This document shows positions 1 through 6,392 of a stretch of 10,593 nucleotides of DNA, piece after piece (positions within the stretch are counted from its first letter, which is position 1; every line of letters begins with the position of its first letter). A program made the translations under genes and the position numbers. Origin of the DNA: JAVVXB01 sp036651815 (GTDB taxonomy: Bacteria; Bacillota; Clostridia; Christensenellales; CAG-138); NCBI GenBank assembly GCA_036651815.1, contig JAVVXB010000041.1, forward strand, positions 1 to 10,593, given 5' to 3'. Below the pieces are notes generated by a model, which had not been told where the DNA came from, searched no databases, and saw only the letters and a program-made list of their open reading frames with translations.

Positions 1-54
1 GAAGGTGGGATTCGAACCCACGGGCCCGGTTAAGGGCTTACTCGATTTCGAGTC
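1..54 (-). tRNA. tRNA-Ser(CGA) 3' fragment, putative att site
   Basis: Read on the minus strand, this stretch holds an anticodon loop CTCGAAA (52-46, anticodon CGA), the 3' anticodon-stem strand TCGAG, a long variable arm with a GCCC/GGGC stem, and a T arm with a perfect GTGGG/CCCAC stem around TTCGAAT. The acceptor strand runs off the window at base 1. A long variable arm with anticodon CGA indicates tRNA-Ser. The 5' anticodon strand should read CTCGA but is AAGGA, and nothing resembling a D arm follows, so the gene is cut at the anticodon stem. Tyrosine integrases often recombine at this position in a tRNA, so I infer an att end of the element, with chromosome to the left. An unrelated tRNA remnant is the alternative. 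Confidence 0.75.
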
Positions 55-66
55 CTTGCGGTGATT

Positions 67-91
67 CGGAACGTACCGGAAGATAACGGAA
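67..91. repeat. Three CGGAA repeats at 10-bp spacing
   Basis: CGGAA occurs at 67-71, 77-81 and 87-91, exactly one helical turn apart, starting 12 bp inside the tRNA fragment. Short phased repeats next to an att core are typical of arm-type sites for an integrase or excisionase. That role is inferred from position only. Confidence 0.45.
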
Positions 92-102
92 GTTAAGAGA
101 AG

Positions 103-160
103 AAGGAACCCGTTGGAGAACCTCGAAAAGCGAGGTTCTTCAACGGGTTCCTTTTCTTTT
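103..160. terminator. Long hairpin, probable bidirectional terminator
   Basis: The left arm 103-125 and right arm 131-153 pair over 23 bp with one G-U wobble around a 5-nt AAAAG loop. The right arm runs into TTCTTTT (154-160), giving a good intrinsic terminator on the + strand. On the minus strand the hairpin is followed by CTTCTCTTAAC, a weaker U tract. Its place between the att end and the first gene suggests that it insulates the element from chromosomal transcription. Confidence 0.75.
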
Positions 161-338
161 CCCTTGAAAAATCAAGCGATTCGAGCCGTCTCGGATTTTG
201 CGGCAATTTTGGGAAAAAAGAGAGAATTCGGCGAGAACTGAGCACAAATGAGAGAACTCAGGAGAGAACTTTTTCGATGATTTATCTGCCATAGAGGGAT
301 CACCCGCTGACCATTCGAGAGAATTGGTGGTGATCTTC
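154..338. other. Non-coding leader between att end and first gene
   Basis: With bases 55-153 this is the only gene-free stretch of about 300 bases. It holds a short imperfect hairpin (ATTCGAG at 179-185, CTCGGAT at 190-196, followed by TTT) and the GAGAGAAYT repeats listed separately. I find no convincing -35/-10 pair for the downstream operon, although one is expected here. A minus-strand reading frame crosses the region, but it has no clear ribosome binding site and overlaps the repeats and the first gene, so I do not call it. Confidence 0.5.
220..325. repeat. GAGAGAAYT iteron-like repeats
   Basis: GAGAGAACT occurs at 250-258 and 262-270, GAGAGAATT at 220-228 and 317-325, and a near match GCGAGAACT at 231-239. 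All are in the same orientation. Start-to-start spacings are 11, 19, 12 and 55 bp. The array lies directly upstream of a DNA-binding protein gene and parAB, so it could be an operator, a partition centromere or an iteron-type site. The sequence does not decide between these. Confidence 0.5.
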
Positions 339-947
339 ATGTCGAAACAAGGAAGGTATCGTTGGTTGATGGATGTATACCCAGCCATCATCAATAAAGA
401 GCAGTTGTATAAAATCTGCCACGTTTCCAAACGCACGGCGCTGGCTTATTTGGAGCATGGGATGATTCCCTGTGAGAACACAGGCAAGAAAACACGCAAT
501 TACAGCATCAAGCTGACGGATGTCATCCGTTTCCTTGATGCGCGTGACAATGCACCAGGAGGTTTTGTTGCTACACCCGGATGGTACAAGGATAAGGCAA
601 AAGATGAGATCATTATCTTAACGCCAGAAATCCGTCTGCGCCTCCGTACCGCATTGGAAACAACGCTAGAATCCTATCCTGATGTGCTTTCTCCCCAACA
701 GATCAAGGAAATAACGGGTTATTCGCTTTCTACGGTTACGCAATGGTGTCGCTCGGATCGGCTTTATCACTATCGTATTCAAGGCAGAAATATCGTTCCC
801 AAGCGCGCCCTTCTTGATTTCGTAGTCAGCAATGACTTTCAAAGCATTAAAGTCAAGTCCCAAAGGCATTTGCTGATGCTGACGGAAGAAAAGGGAATAG
901 CATCTGACAATTCTGACGCAACAAGCAAAAGCAAGGAACAGGAGTGA
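339..947 (+). CDS. Tandem helix-turn-helix DNA-binding protein
   Basis: This is a 202-aa protein that leads the parAB operon. Its N-terminal third (about residues 14-65) reads as an excisionase/MerR-type winged helix: NKEQLYKICHVSKRTALAYLE, a basic turn with TRNYSIK, then DVIRFLDAR. A second unit of the same pattern follows (about 115-165): SPQQIKEITGYSLSTVTQWC, then a wing around RIQGRNIVPKRALLDFV. The tail is charged and Ser-rich. I chose ATG 339 over the upstream TTG 324 because it gives MSKQGRYR and has a modest GGTGGTG upstream. The stop is 5 bp before the parA start. It may be the regulator or centromere-binding partner of parAB, binding the repeats just upstream, or an excision factor, given its place beside the att end. 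I do not recognise a named family. Confidence 0.75.
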   Translation: MSKQGRYRWLMDVYPAIINKEQLYKICHVSKRTALAYLEHGMIPCENTGKKTRNYSIKLTDVIRFLDARDNAPGGFVATPGWYKDKAKDEIIILTPEIRLRLRTALETTLESYPDVLSPQQIKEITGYSLSTVTQWCRSDRLYHYRIQGRNIVPKRALLDFVVSNDFQSIKVKSQRHLLMLTEEKGIASDNSDATSKSKEQE

Positions 948-952
948 AAACC

Positions 953-1771
953 ATGAGCAAAATCATTGCCATATCCAATCAAAAAGGCGGCGTGGGCAAG
1001 ACGACCACAACCGCCAACCTCGGCATCGGACTAGCCCGTGAGGGCAAAAAGGTGCTGCTGGTAGACGGAGACCCGCAGGGCAGTCTTTCCATCAGCTTGG
1101 GGCATCCGCAACCCGACGAGCTTTCTGTCACATTGGCGACCATGATGAAGAAAATCATTTTGGACGAACCCATCAACCCGCGTGAGGGCATTCTTCGCCA
1201 CGAGGAAAATATCGACCTTATGCCTGCCAATATCGAGCTTTCCGGCATGGAGGTTTCGCTGGTCAACGCCATGAGCCGCGAGCGCGTGCTGAAGCAGTAT
1301 CTCGACTGCGTAAAGCGTGACTACGATTATGTTCTGCTGGATTGTATGCCCTCGCTGGGAATGCTGACCATCAACGCCCTGACCGCCGCCGACAGCGTAC
1401 TCATCCCCGTGCAGGCGCAGTACCTTCCTGCCAAAGGCTTGGAGCAGCTCTTGCAGACTGTAAGCAAGGTACGACGGCAGCTCAATCCCAAGCTCAAAAT
1501 CGACGGCATATTGCTGACAATGGTGGATAATCGCACGAACTATGCGAAGGAGATCAATGCCTTGCTCCGCAACACCTATGGCGCGAAGATCAAGGTGTTC
1601 AGCACGGAAATTCCACATTCGGTACGCGCCGCCGAGATCAGCGCCGAAGGCAAGAGCATCTACGCGCACGACCCCAACGGAAAAGTGGCAGGGGCTTATA
1701 CAGCCTTGACAAAGGAGGTGTTGAGCATTGAAAAACAGCGGCAGAAATATCAGTCTGAGCAGCTACGATGA
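953..1771 (+). CDS. parA: ParA-family partition ATPase
   Basis: This is a 272-aa P-loop ATPase of the ParA/Soj family, which moves DNA cargo by ATP-dependent binding to the nucleoid. The deviant Walker A motif KGGVGKTT is at residues 11-18 and is followed by the Walker A' segment LLVDGDPQGSL. The Walker B-type segment is DYVLLDCMPSLG, and the IPVQAQYLPAKGLEQLL stretch after it is typical of the family. There is no N-terminal HTH domain, so this is a short Soj-like type. ATG 953 was chosen because AGGAG (940-944) sits 8 nt upstream; an in-frame GTG at 944 lies inside that site. It follows the HTH gene after 5 bp and overlaps parB by 44 bp, so the three genes are probably co-transcribed. In integrative elements such pairs stabilise the excised, replicating form. 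Confidence 0.95.
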   Translation: MSKIIAISNQKGGVGKTTTTANLGIGLAREGKKVLLVDGDPQGSLSISLGHPQPDELSVTLATMMKKIILDEPINPREGILRHEENIDLMPANIELSGMEVSLVNAMSRERVLKQYLDCVKRDYDYVLLDCMPSLGMLTINALTAADSVLIPVQAQYLPAKGLEQLLQTVSKVRRQLNPKLKIDGILLTMVDNRTNYAKEINALLRNTYGAKIKVFSTEIPHSVRAAEISAEGKSIYAHDPNGKVAGAYTALTKEVLSIEKQRQKYQSEQLR

Positions 1772-2705
1772 CATTTTCAAGACCGAGGAAACGCGGGAGG
1801 CGCATGTAGAACAACAGCCCGCGCCCATGCCTGTGCTGGAGAAGCCGCAGGAAGCGCCCGGTCACGAGAAGGTGCAGATGCTTCCCTTGAACGAACTGCA
1901 CCCGTTTCACAACCACCCCTTCAAAGTCAAGGATGACGAGCAAATGGCTGAAACCGTGGAGAGCGTAAAGCAATACGGCGTACTGGTTCCCGCGATTGCA
2001 CGTCCGCTGGACGGCGGCGGGTATGAGCTGGTTGCTGGGCATCGACGGCATCACGCCAGCGAATTGGCAGGGCTTACCGAAATGCCCGTTATTGTCCGCA
2101 ATTTGGACGATGATGCAGCCACTTTGCTCATGGTGGACAGCAATTTACAGCGGGAAACGCTGCTGCCCAGCGAGAGAGCATTTGCGTATAGGATGAAGCT
2201 GGAAGCGATAAAGCATCAAGGGTTGCGCTCCGACTTAACTTCTACGCAAGTTGCACAGAAGTTATCAGTCGAAAAAGTTGGTGGTGACGCAGGGGTTAGT
2301 AAAGATCAGGTTCGGCGCTTCATCCGCCTAACCGCCCTCACTCCCGAACTGCTGGACATGGTAGATACCAAGAAAATCGCTTTCAACCCAGCCGTGGAGC
2401 TGTCCTACCTCAAACAAGCGGAACAGCATCAGCTCCTAGATGCAATGGATAGCGAGCAGTCTACGCCCTCTCTTTCCCAAGCCCAGCGGCTGAAAAAATT
2501 TAGCCAAGAGGAAAAACTCACCCCTGACATGATGGTCGCCATCATGTCGGAGGAAAAGAAGCCGGAGCAGGAGAAGCTCACGTTTACGGGTGATAAGCTG
2601 CGCAAATTCTTCCCCAAGAGCTATACGCCCCAGCAGATGGAGCAGACCATTTTCAAGCTGCTGGAGCAATGGCAAAAGAAAAGGCAGCAGGAGTTAGAGA
2701 GATAA
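1728..2705 (+). CDS. parB: ParB-family partition protein
   Basis: This is a 325-aa partner of the upstream ParA. The N-terminal ParB/sulfiredoxin domain spans about residues 50-165. It contains LPLNELHPF and a Box II-type motif GHRRHHA (104-110) in place of the usual GERRxRA; this motif binds CTP in characterised ParB proteins. An HTH region follows at about 170-205 (STQVAQKLS, then GVSKDQVRRFIRLT). The C-terminal LTFTGDKLRKFFP and Gln/Lys-rich helix recur in element-borne ParB proteins. The start is TTG 1728, inside the end of parA, with a near-ideal site AAAGGAGGTG (1711-1720) 7 nt upstream. Overlap and spacing suggest translational coupling. An unusual DNA dyad at 2231-2271 lies in the stretch encoding the HTH. 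No bound target can be assigned. Confidence 0.93.
   Translation: MKNSGRNISLSSYDDIFKTEETREAHVEQQPAPMPVLEKPQEAPGHEKVQMLPLNELHPFHNHPFKVKDDEQMAETVESVKQYGVLVPAIARPLDGGGYELVAGHRRHHASELAGLTEMPVIVRNLDDDAATLLMVDSNLQRETLLPSERAFAYRMKLEAIKHQGLRSDLTSTQVAQKLSVEKVGGDAGVSKDQVRRFIRLTALTPELLDMVDTKKIAFNPAVELSYLKQAEQHQLLDAMDSEQSTPSLSQAQRLKKFSQEEKLTPDMMVAIMSEEKKPEQEKLTFTGDKLRKFFPKSYTPQQMEQTIFKLLEQWQKKRQQELER
2231..2271. repeat. Extended nested dyad inside parB
   Basis: CGACT (2231-2235) and TAACTTCT (2236-2243) mirror AGAAGTTA (2257-2264) and AGTCG (2267-2271), with a 2-nt bulge. Between them GCAA (2246-2249) mirrors TTGC (2251-2254) around a central G. Together 17 bp can pair across 41 nt. Such symmetry within a coding region suggests a binding site or an mRNA hairpin, but it could be chance constrained by codons. 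Confidence 0.45.
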
Positions 2706-2790
2706 GACTAAGTCGGAAAACTGCAAATAGATGAAATCTAGTTCTGTATCAAACAAAGCCGGACAAATTCTAAACACTCGAAAAAACTAC

Positions 2791-2819
2791 TTGACTTTTT
2801 CAACAAAATATGCAAATAT
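2791..2819 (+). promoter_or_regulatory. Possible promoter of the AT-rich cassette
   Basis: TTGACT (2791-2796) is followed after 17 bp by AAATAT (2814-2819), which is preceded by an extended -10 TGc. The -35 is good and the -10 weak. It lies 30 bp before the chosen start of the 224-aa gene, in a 143-bp gap after parB that shows no clear terminator. Confidence 0.4.
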
Positions 2820-2848
2820 GTAGTCATCAACTTATGTGGGGGGATTTG

Positions 2849-3523
2849 ATGGCTACTTTTTTCGAAAATACTCCTGATGGTTTTAAACGCATGATTTGTT
2901 CGGCGTTAAGGAATGCCCTCGAGGTAGAGATGCTTGAAATTATGGAGGAGCATGCCATCGAAGAAAGAGACGGGTATGGTCAGTTCCGTTGGAATGTTAT
3001 TATGAGTAATCTCAAGGGAAAATGCAAATTTTTTGGCGTGTGCCAACGCAGAGCATGGAGATTCCCAGTCGTTTATTATCCTGAGATGGACTATTTGATT
3101 ACCTTTATGACGGATGAACGTCTAGCGGAAATGCAGCGAAAAAAAGATAAGGGGATGCACTATCTCTGTGCTGCATCCTGTTGGAATCGTGACGTTGTTG
3201 CACAAGAAGAACAACTCCGTATGGATTTTCCGCATGCAGATATTGATGACTCTTGGATCAAGAAATCCCAGGAGCAAATGGCCGAGTGCGTGGACGTAGA
3301 TCCCAAAAAGGTAAAGGGTCATATTTTAGTGGTTTTTACATGCAGATCGGATGTACTGACTAATGTTCAAGCAATGCGCTTGACTGCAAATCTAGACATC
3401 TCGACAGAAACGGAAAATTGGACGTCTTATATAGAACAACCGTATGCTGAAGCAAATACAGTCATTGATCCGCAGATTACTATGGATGATGATGACGATG
3501 AACAGATGGTGTCCCTGAAATAA
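2849..3523 (+). CDS. Unrecognised 224-aa protein paired with ImmA gene
   Basis: This is a soluble-looking protein with no signal peptide or membrane helix. A helical N-terminus (FKRMICSALRNALEVEMLEIMEEH) is followed by a mixed core with an SNLKGKCKFFGVC segment, a strand-like RFPVVYYPEMDYLITFM and a second hydrophobic strand HILVVFTC. The tail is strongly acidic (five Asp and a Glu near the end). The layout faintly recalls DUF5986-type proteins reported beside ImmA/IrrE genes, but that is from memory and uncertain. ATG 2849 was preferred to the upstream ATG 2810 because a G-rich stretch (2838-2843) lies just before it; neither site is strong. The gene ends 46 bp before an XRE-ImmA gene and shares its low GC. 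The two probably form an operon and could be the effector and regulator of a toxin-antitoxin or defence pair. Function is unknown. Confidence 0.75.
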   Translation: MATFFENTPDGFKRMICSALRNALEVEMLEIMEEHAIEERDGYGQFRWNVIMSNLKGKCKFFGVCQRRAWRFPVVYYPEMDYLITFMTDERLAEMQRKKDKGMHYLCAASCWNRDVVAQEEQLRMDFPHADIDDSWIKKSQEQMAECVDVDPKKVKGHILVVFTCRSDVLTNVQAMRLTANLDISTETENWTSYIEQPYAEANTVIDPQITMDDDDDEQMVSLK

Positions 3524-3569
3524 AAGATGTTTGCGTTCAGCAATCCCGAAGGAAGGAACATGACATTGT

Positions 3570-4718
3570 ATGAGTTCAGCAGTAATAAATGCGAGCCGAT
3601 TAAGGGAAGCACGTTTATATCGAAGAATGACGATGGAGGAACTTGCTGATTCTGTCGGAATAAACAAGCAAGCTATTTCTCAATTCGAGAATAGCAAAAC
3701 ATCTCCTGAACCGTTTACTCTAAAACGAATAGCTGATGTGCTTGATTTTCCATATTCATTCTTCGCACAAAGAGATACTCCGATGGTAACTGGGAACACG
3801 TATTTTAGAGCACTATATTCCAGCAGTAGGAAGGACTTAATAGCGCAAGAATTAAAAACTCGGTACTTGGCACAAATATTCGTAATACTGAAGGAGAAAC
3901 TCATAGTTCCCAGCCTTGATTTACCCTCACTGCCAGGGCGTTCTAGTATTGAGGAAATTGCTCAATACGTTAGAAAAGCATGGGACTTGAATGATTACCC
4001 CATTACTAACATGGTAGCTTTATTGGAACAGCATGGTGTCGTTGTTGGTGAATTCGCAACAGAAGGTCGTGAGATAGACGCTTTCTACCAGTATAATGAA
4101 ATCAATAAGGAAGCAGTATACTGCGTGGTTCTTGGGACGGACAAATCAAGTTTCTTTCGGAGACAGTTTAATTGTGCACATGAATTAGGCCATATACTAC
4201 TGCATGAGCGTTATGAGGATTTAGGTGAACTTTCGCGTGAAGACTATCGAAAGAGGGAAGACCAAGCCAATGCATTTGCAGCAGCCTTTTTGATGCCCGG
4301 CACGACATTTGGTCGAGATGTATCAATTTTCCCCAACAGATTAAGTCATTACGTTGAATTGAAAAGGAAATGGGGAGTATCTATGGCGGCAATGATTATG
4401 AGAGCACGAAGCCTAGATATGATTACGCCGAATCAGTATACATATTTGATGCGTCAGATGTCCTCAAAGGGCTATCGAACGCTTGAACCACTAGATTTAG
4501 ATGTAAAATATCGCCATCCAAAGGTGCTGCGGCAATCTGTTGAAAAACTTATTGTAAGCAACACATTGACAGGACATCAATTGCTGCAGTATATTGCGAA
4601 CAGAGGGTTGTCATTGTCTCCTAGTGCTTTGGGTGAATTGTTAAACATGAACTATCGACTGTTTGAGGAACCGGTAGAGGAAAGTAATATACTGCTATTT
4701 CCATCCCCTAATCGTTAG
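3570..4718 (+). CDS. XRE HTH / ImmA-IrrE metallopeptidase fusion
   Basis: This is a 382-aa two-domain protein. Residues about 8-62 form an XRE/Cro-type HTH (LREARLYRRMTMEELADSVG, NKQAISQFENSKTSPEP). A linker leads to a zinc peptidase domain of the ImmA/IrrE (M78, COG2856) family, with HELGH at 204-208 and the downstream E230-x-x-A-N-x-F motif ending in FLMP. All expected metal ligands appear present, so it is probably active. ICEBs1 ImmA cleaves the element's repressor, and IrrE-type proteases relieve repression after stress. Xre-COG2856 fusions have also been predicted as antitoxins. Start ATG 3570 has GGAAGG 13 nt upstream, which is rather far; an ATG at 3560 opens a frame that closes after about two dozen codons. 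Codon use is AT-rich, as in the gene before it and unlike parAB or the transfer genes. The last ~130 residues are not recognised. Confidence 0.88.
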   Translation: MSSAVINASRLREARLYRRMTMEELADSVGINKQAISQFENSKTSPEPFTLKRIADVLDFPYSFFAQRDTPMVTGNTYFRALYSSSRKDLIAQELKTRYLAQIFVILKEKLIVPSLDLPSLPGRSSIEEIAQYVRKAWDLNDYPITNMVALLEQHGVVVGEFATEGREIDAFYQYNEINKEAVYCVVLGTDKSSFFRRQFNCAHELGHILLHERYEDLGELSREDYRKREDQANAFAAAFLMPGTTFGRDVSIFPNRLSHYVELKRKWGVSMAAMIMRARSLDMITPNQYTYLMRQMSSKGYRTLEPLDLDVKYRHPKVLRQSVEKLIVSNTLTGHQLLQYIANRGLSLSPSALGELLNMNYRLFEEPVEESNILLFPSPNR

Positions 4719-4753
4719 TAAATGATGTATCCAAAAGCTGTGAAACACGATAT

Positions 4754-4788
4754 TTGAGCTACGAATAACGATTAAATATAAATATTTA
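4754..4788 (+). promoter_or_regulatory. Promoter with palindrome over the -10
   Basis: TTGAGC (4754-4759), a 17-bp spacer and TATAAA (4777-4782) form a good sigma-70-type promoter. A palindrome with 7-bp arms, TAAATAT and ATATTTA (4773-4788, 2-nt spacer), covers the -10 and could be an operator. Transcription would start near 4789, directly before the terminator-like hairpin at 4798. Confidence 0.55.
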
Positions 4789-4797
4789 TCAAACGAA

Positions 4798-4829
4798 ACC
4801 GAGGCTATCAACAACGCCCTGGTTTTTTT
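4798..4829 (+). terminator. Intrinsic terminator before the HTH/DUF6017 gene
   Basis: ACCGAGGC (4798-4805) pairs with GCCCTGGT (4816-4823), with one G-U wobble and one A-C mismatch around a 10-nt loop. It is followed by seven T (4823-4829). It could end the XRE-ImmA transcript, or act as an attenuator for the promoter about 10 bp upstream. Confidence 0.6.
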
Positions 4830-4858
4830 GCGTTCATAACGAAATGGAGGCATTACAT

Positions 4859-5848
4859 GTGGCTGTTTTTCGCATAGAGAAAACAAAAAACTATACGGTG
4901 ATGTCAAATCATCATCTGACAAATCGCAATCTGTCCTTGAAAGGCAAAGGGCTTTTGTCGGTAATCCTGTCCCTGCCAGAGAACTGGAATTATACCACGC
5001 GAGGGCTTGCCGCCATCTGCAAGGAGGGCGTGGATTGTATTTCGGCTACGCTGTCCGAGCTGGAGCAGAACGGCTACATCGTGCGCAACCGTCTAAGGGA
5101 CGAGAAAGGGCGCATTACCGATACGGAGTACGTCATTTACGAAAAGCCCATCGCAACGCCGAAAGCGGCTTTGTCTGCCGAACAGTCGGCATCCGCCTCC
5201 CCGACCGATACGCCGCGCCCATGTGCGGAGCAGCCACAAGAGTCGTCTCCACATACGGTCAACCCGCAAACGGAAGCGCCCTATGCGGTTCACCCATGTA
5301 CGGAAAACCCGTATATGGATAAGCCGGACACGGAAAACCCCGCGCAATTAAATACTATCGTATCCAAAACAAATCCAGAAAGTAAAAATCAAACAACAAC
5401 ATCCATCAATCCATCTACCCATCCATCCATCACTCCGTCTGATCCCAGCCCTTATGACCCCGATGATATTTCCACCCAATGGCGGCAGCGCGTTCACCTC
5501 AACATCGACTACTTTGATACCTCGGAAACCTACGCTTCCCGTATCGACCAGCTTGACGAGATTGTGGAGCTGATGGTGGAAACGCTCTGTTCTCAGCGTC
5601 CGACCATTGCCCTCGCCGGGGACGAGCTGCCCGCTTCGCTGGTGAAGGGACGCTTGCTCAAAATCAACGCCTTTCACATCGAGTACGTCATGGACAGCCT
5701 CAAGAAAAACACCTCGGAGATTCGCAACATCAAGCGCTACCTGCTGACCGTGCTGTTTAACGCACCCAGCACAATGGACAATCACTACACGGCGCAGTTT
5801 CAGCATGACTACTACGTCGGAGGCAATCAGGAAAGGGTGAGCGGGTAA
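4859..5848 (+). CDS. HTH replication-type protein with DUF6017 C-terminus
   Basis: This is a 329-aa protein of a family common in Tn1549/CTn-like elements and often annotated as a replication initiator or HTH protein. The N-terminal winged-helix region (about residues 1-95) includes FRIEKTKNYTVMSNHHL, SLKGKGLLSVILSLPENW and TTRGLAAICKEGVDCISATL. A Pro/Thr/Ser-rich linker of about 110 residues with loose TENP-like repeats follows. The C-terminal segment (from about 215, NIDYFDTSE to HDYYVGG) fits DUF6017. I chose GTG 4859 because GGAGG (4846-4850) lies 8 nt upstream and MAVFRIEK is the usual family start. An in-frame ATG at 4844 would overlap the ribosome binding site. The role in replication of the excised element is inferred from family annotation; no origin was identified. 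Codon use returns to the GC-rich style here. Confidence 0.85.
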   Translation: MAVFRIEKTKNYTVMSNHHLTNRNLSLKGKGLLSVILSLPENWNYTTRGLAAICKEGVDCISATLSELEQNGYIVRNRLRDEKGRITDTEYVIYEKPIATPKAALSAEQSASASPTDTPRPCAEQPQESSPHTVNPQTEAPYAVHPCTENPYMDKPDTENPAQLNTIVSKTNPESKNQTTTSINPSTHPSITPSDPSPYDPDDISTQWRQRVHLNIDYFDTSETYASRIDQLDEIVELMVETLCSQRPTIALAGDELPASLVKGRLLKINAFHIEYVMDSLKKNTSEIRNIKRYLLTVLFNAPSTMDNHYTAQFQHDYYVGGNQERVSG

Positions 5849-5933
5849 CGATGCTTTATCACCTGCTTCCTCGGTCTGTACCGCCCTAGAAGGACGGATG
5901 GATGGATAGAACGATCAGAAGGGAGGATGATTC

Positions 5934-6392
5934 ATGCAGGAGGACATCGACCATCGGGCGGTAACGCTCGCCATCAACACGACCAAGATGACGGCGCGTG
6001 TGCTGAAAAACGCCATCACGAAATATCTCGCCCATCGCAAGCTAAAGAGCCACGCCGCGCCCACGGGCAAGCAGACGGTCAAGCAAATCGTCGGGCAGGG
6101 GCAGGGTGTAACGAACATCGAGATCAGCGATCAAAACATCCAGTCCTTTGAGCGCGTCGCCCGCAAATACGGCGTTGACTACGCCTTGAAGAAGGACATG
6201 ACAGGCGAAAAGCCGCGCTATCTTGTGTTTTTCAAAGCAAAGGACACCGACGCGCTGACCGCCGCGTTTAAGGAGTTTACCGCCAAAACCTTGAAGCGGG
6301 AGGAAAAGCCCTCGGTGCTGGCGCAGCTTCGCAAGCTGAAAGCCGCCACGAAGCCCCTCGATCATGCGAAGAACAAGGAGCGGGCGCGATGA
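5934..6392 (+). CDS. pcfB: PcfB-family (DUF3801) conjugation protein
   Basis: This is a 152-aa basic, soluble protein. DUF3801/PcfB proteins are encoded next to the coupling ATPase in Gram-positive conjugative elements; PcfB of pCF10 helps bring the relaxase-DNA complex to the coupling protein. Here a helical N-terminus (AVTLAINTTKMTARVLKNAITKYL) precedes the core segment KQIVGQGQGVTNIEISDQNI. The strand pair ALKKD and PRYLVFFKAKD follows, then a helix from DALTAAFKEFTAK. The C-terminus is Lys/Arg-rich (KNKERAR). ATG 5934 has GGGAGG (5921-5926) 7 nt upstream. The stop overlaps the virD4 start by 4 bp (ATGA), so the two are translationally coupled. An 85-bp gap separates it from the gene before, with no clear terminator. 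Confidence 0.88.
   Translation: MQEDIDHRAVTLAINTTKMTARVLKNAITKYLAHRKLKSHAAPTGKQTVKQIVGQGQGVTNIEISDQNIQSFERVARKYGVDYALKKDMTGEKPRYLVFFKAKDTDALTAAFKEFTAKTLKREEKPSVLAQLRKLKAATKPLDHAKNKERAR

Noticed and set aside
140..436. Minus-strand open frame of 98 codons across the leader
   Set aside because: It begins inside the first gene, ends in the terminator hairpin, and crosses the repeats. I see no ribosome binding site or recognisable motif.
1031..1669. Long minus-strand open frame of 212 codons
   Set aside because: It lies fully inside parA, has no ribosome binding site and shows no family pattern. GC-rich genes often leave an open antisense frame.
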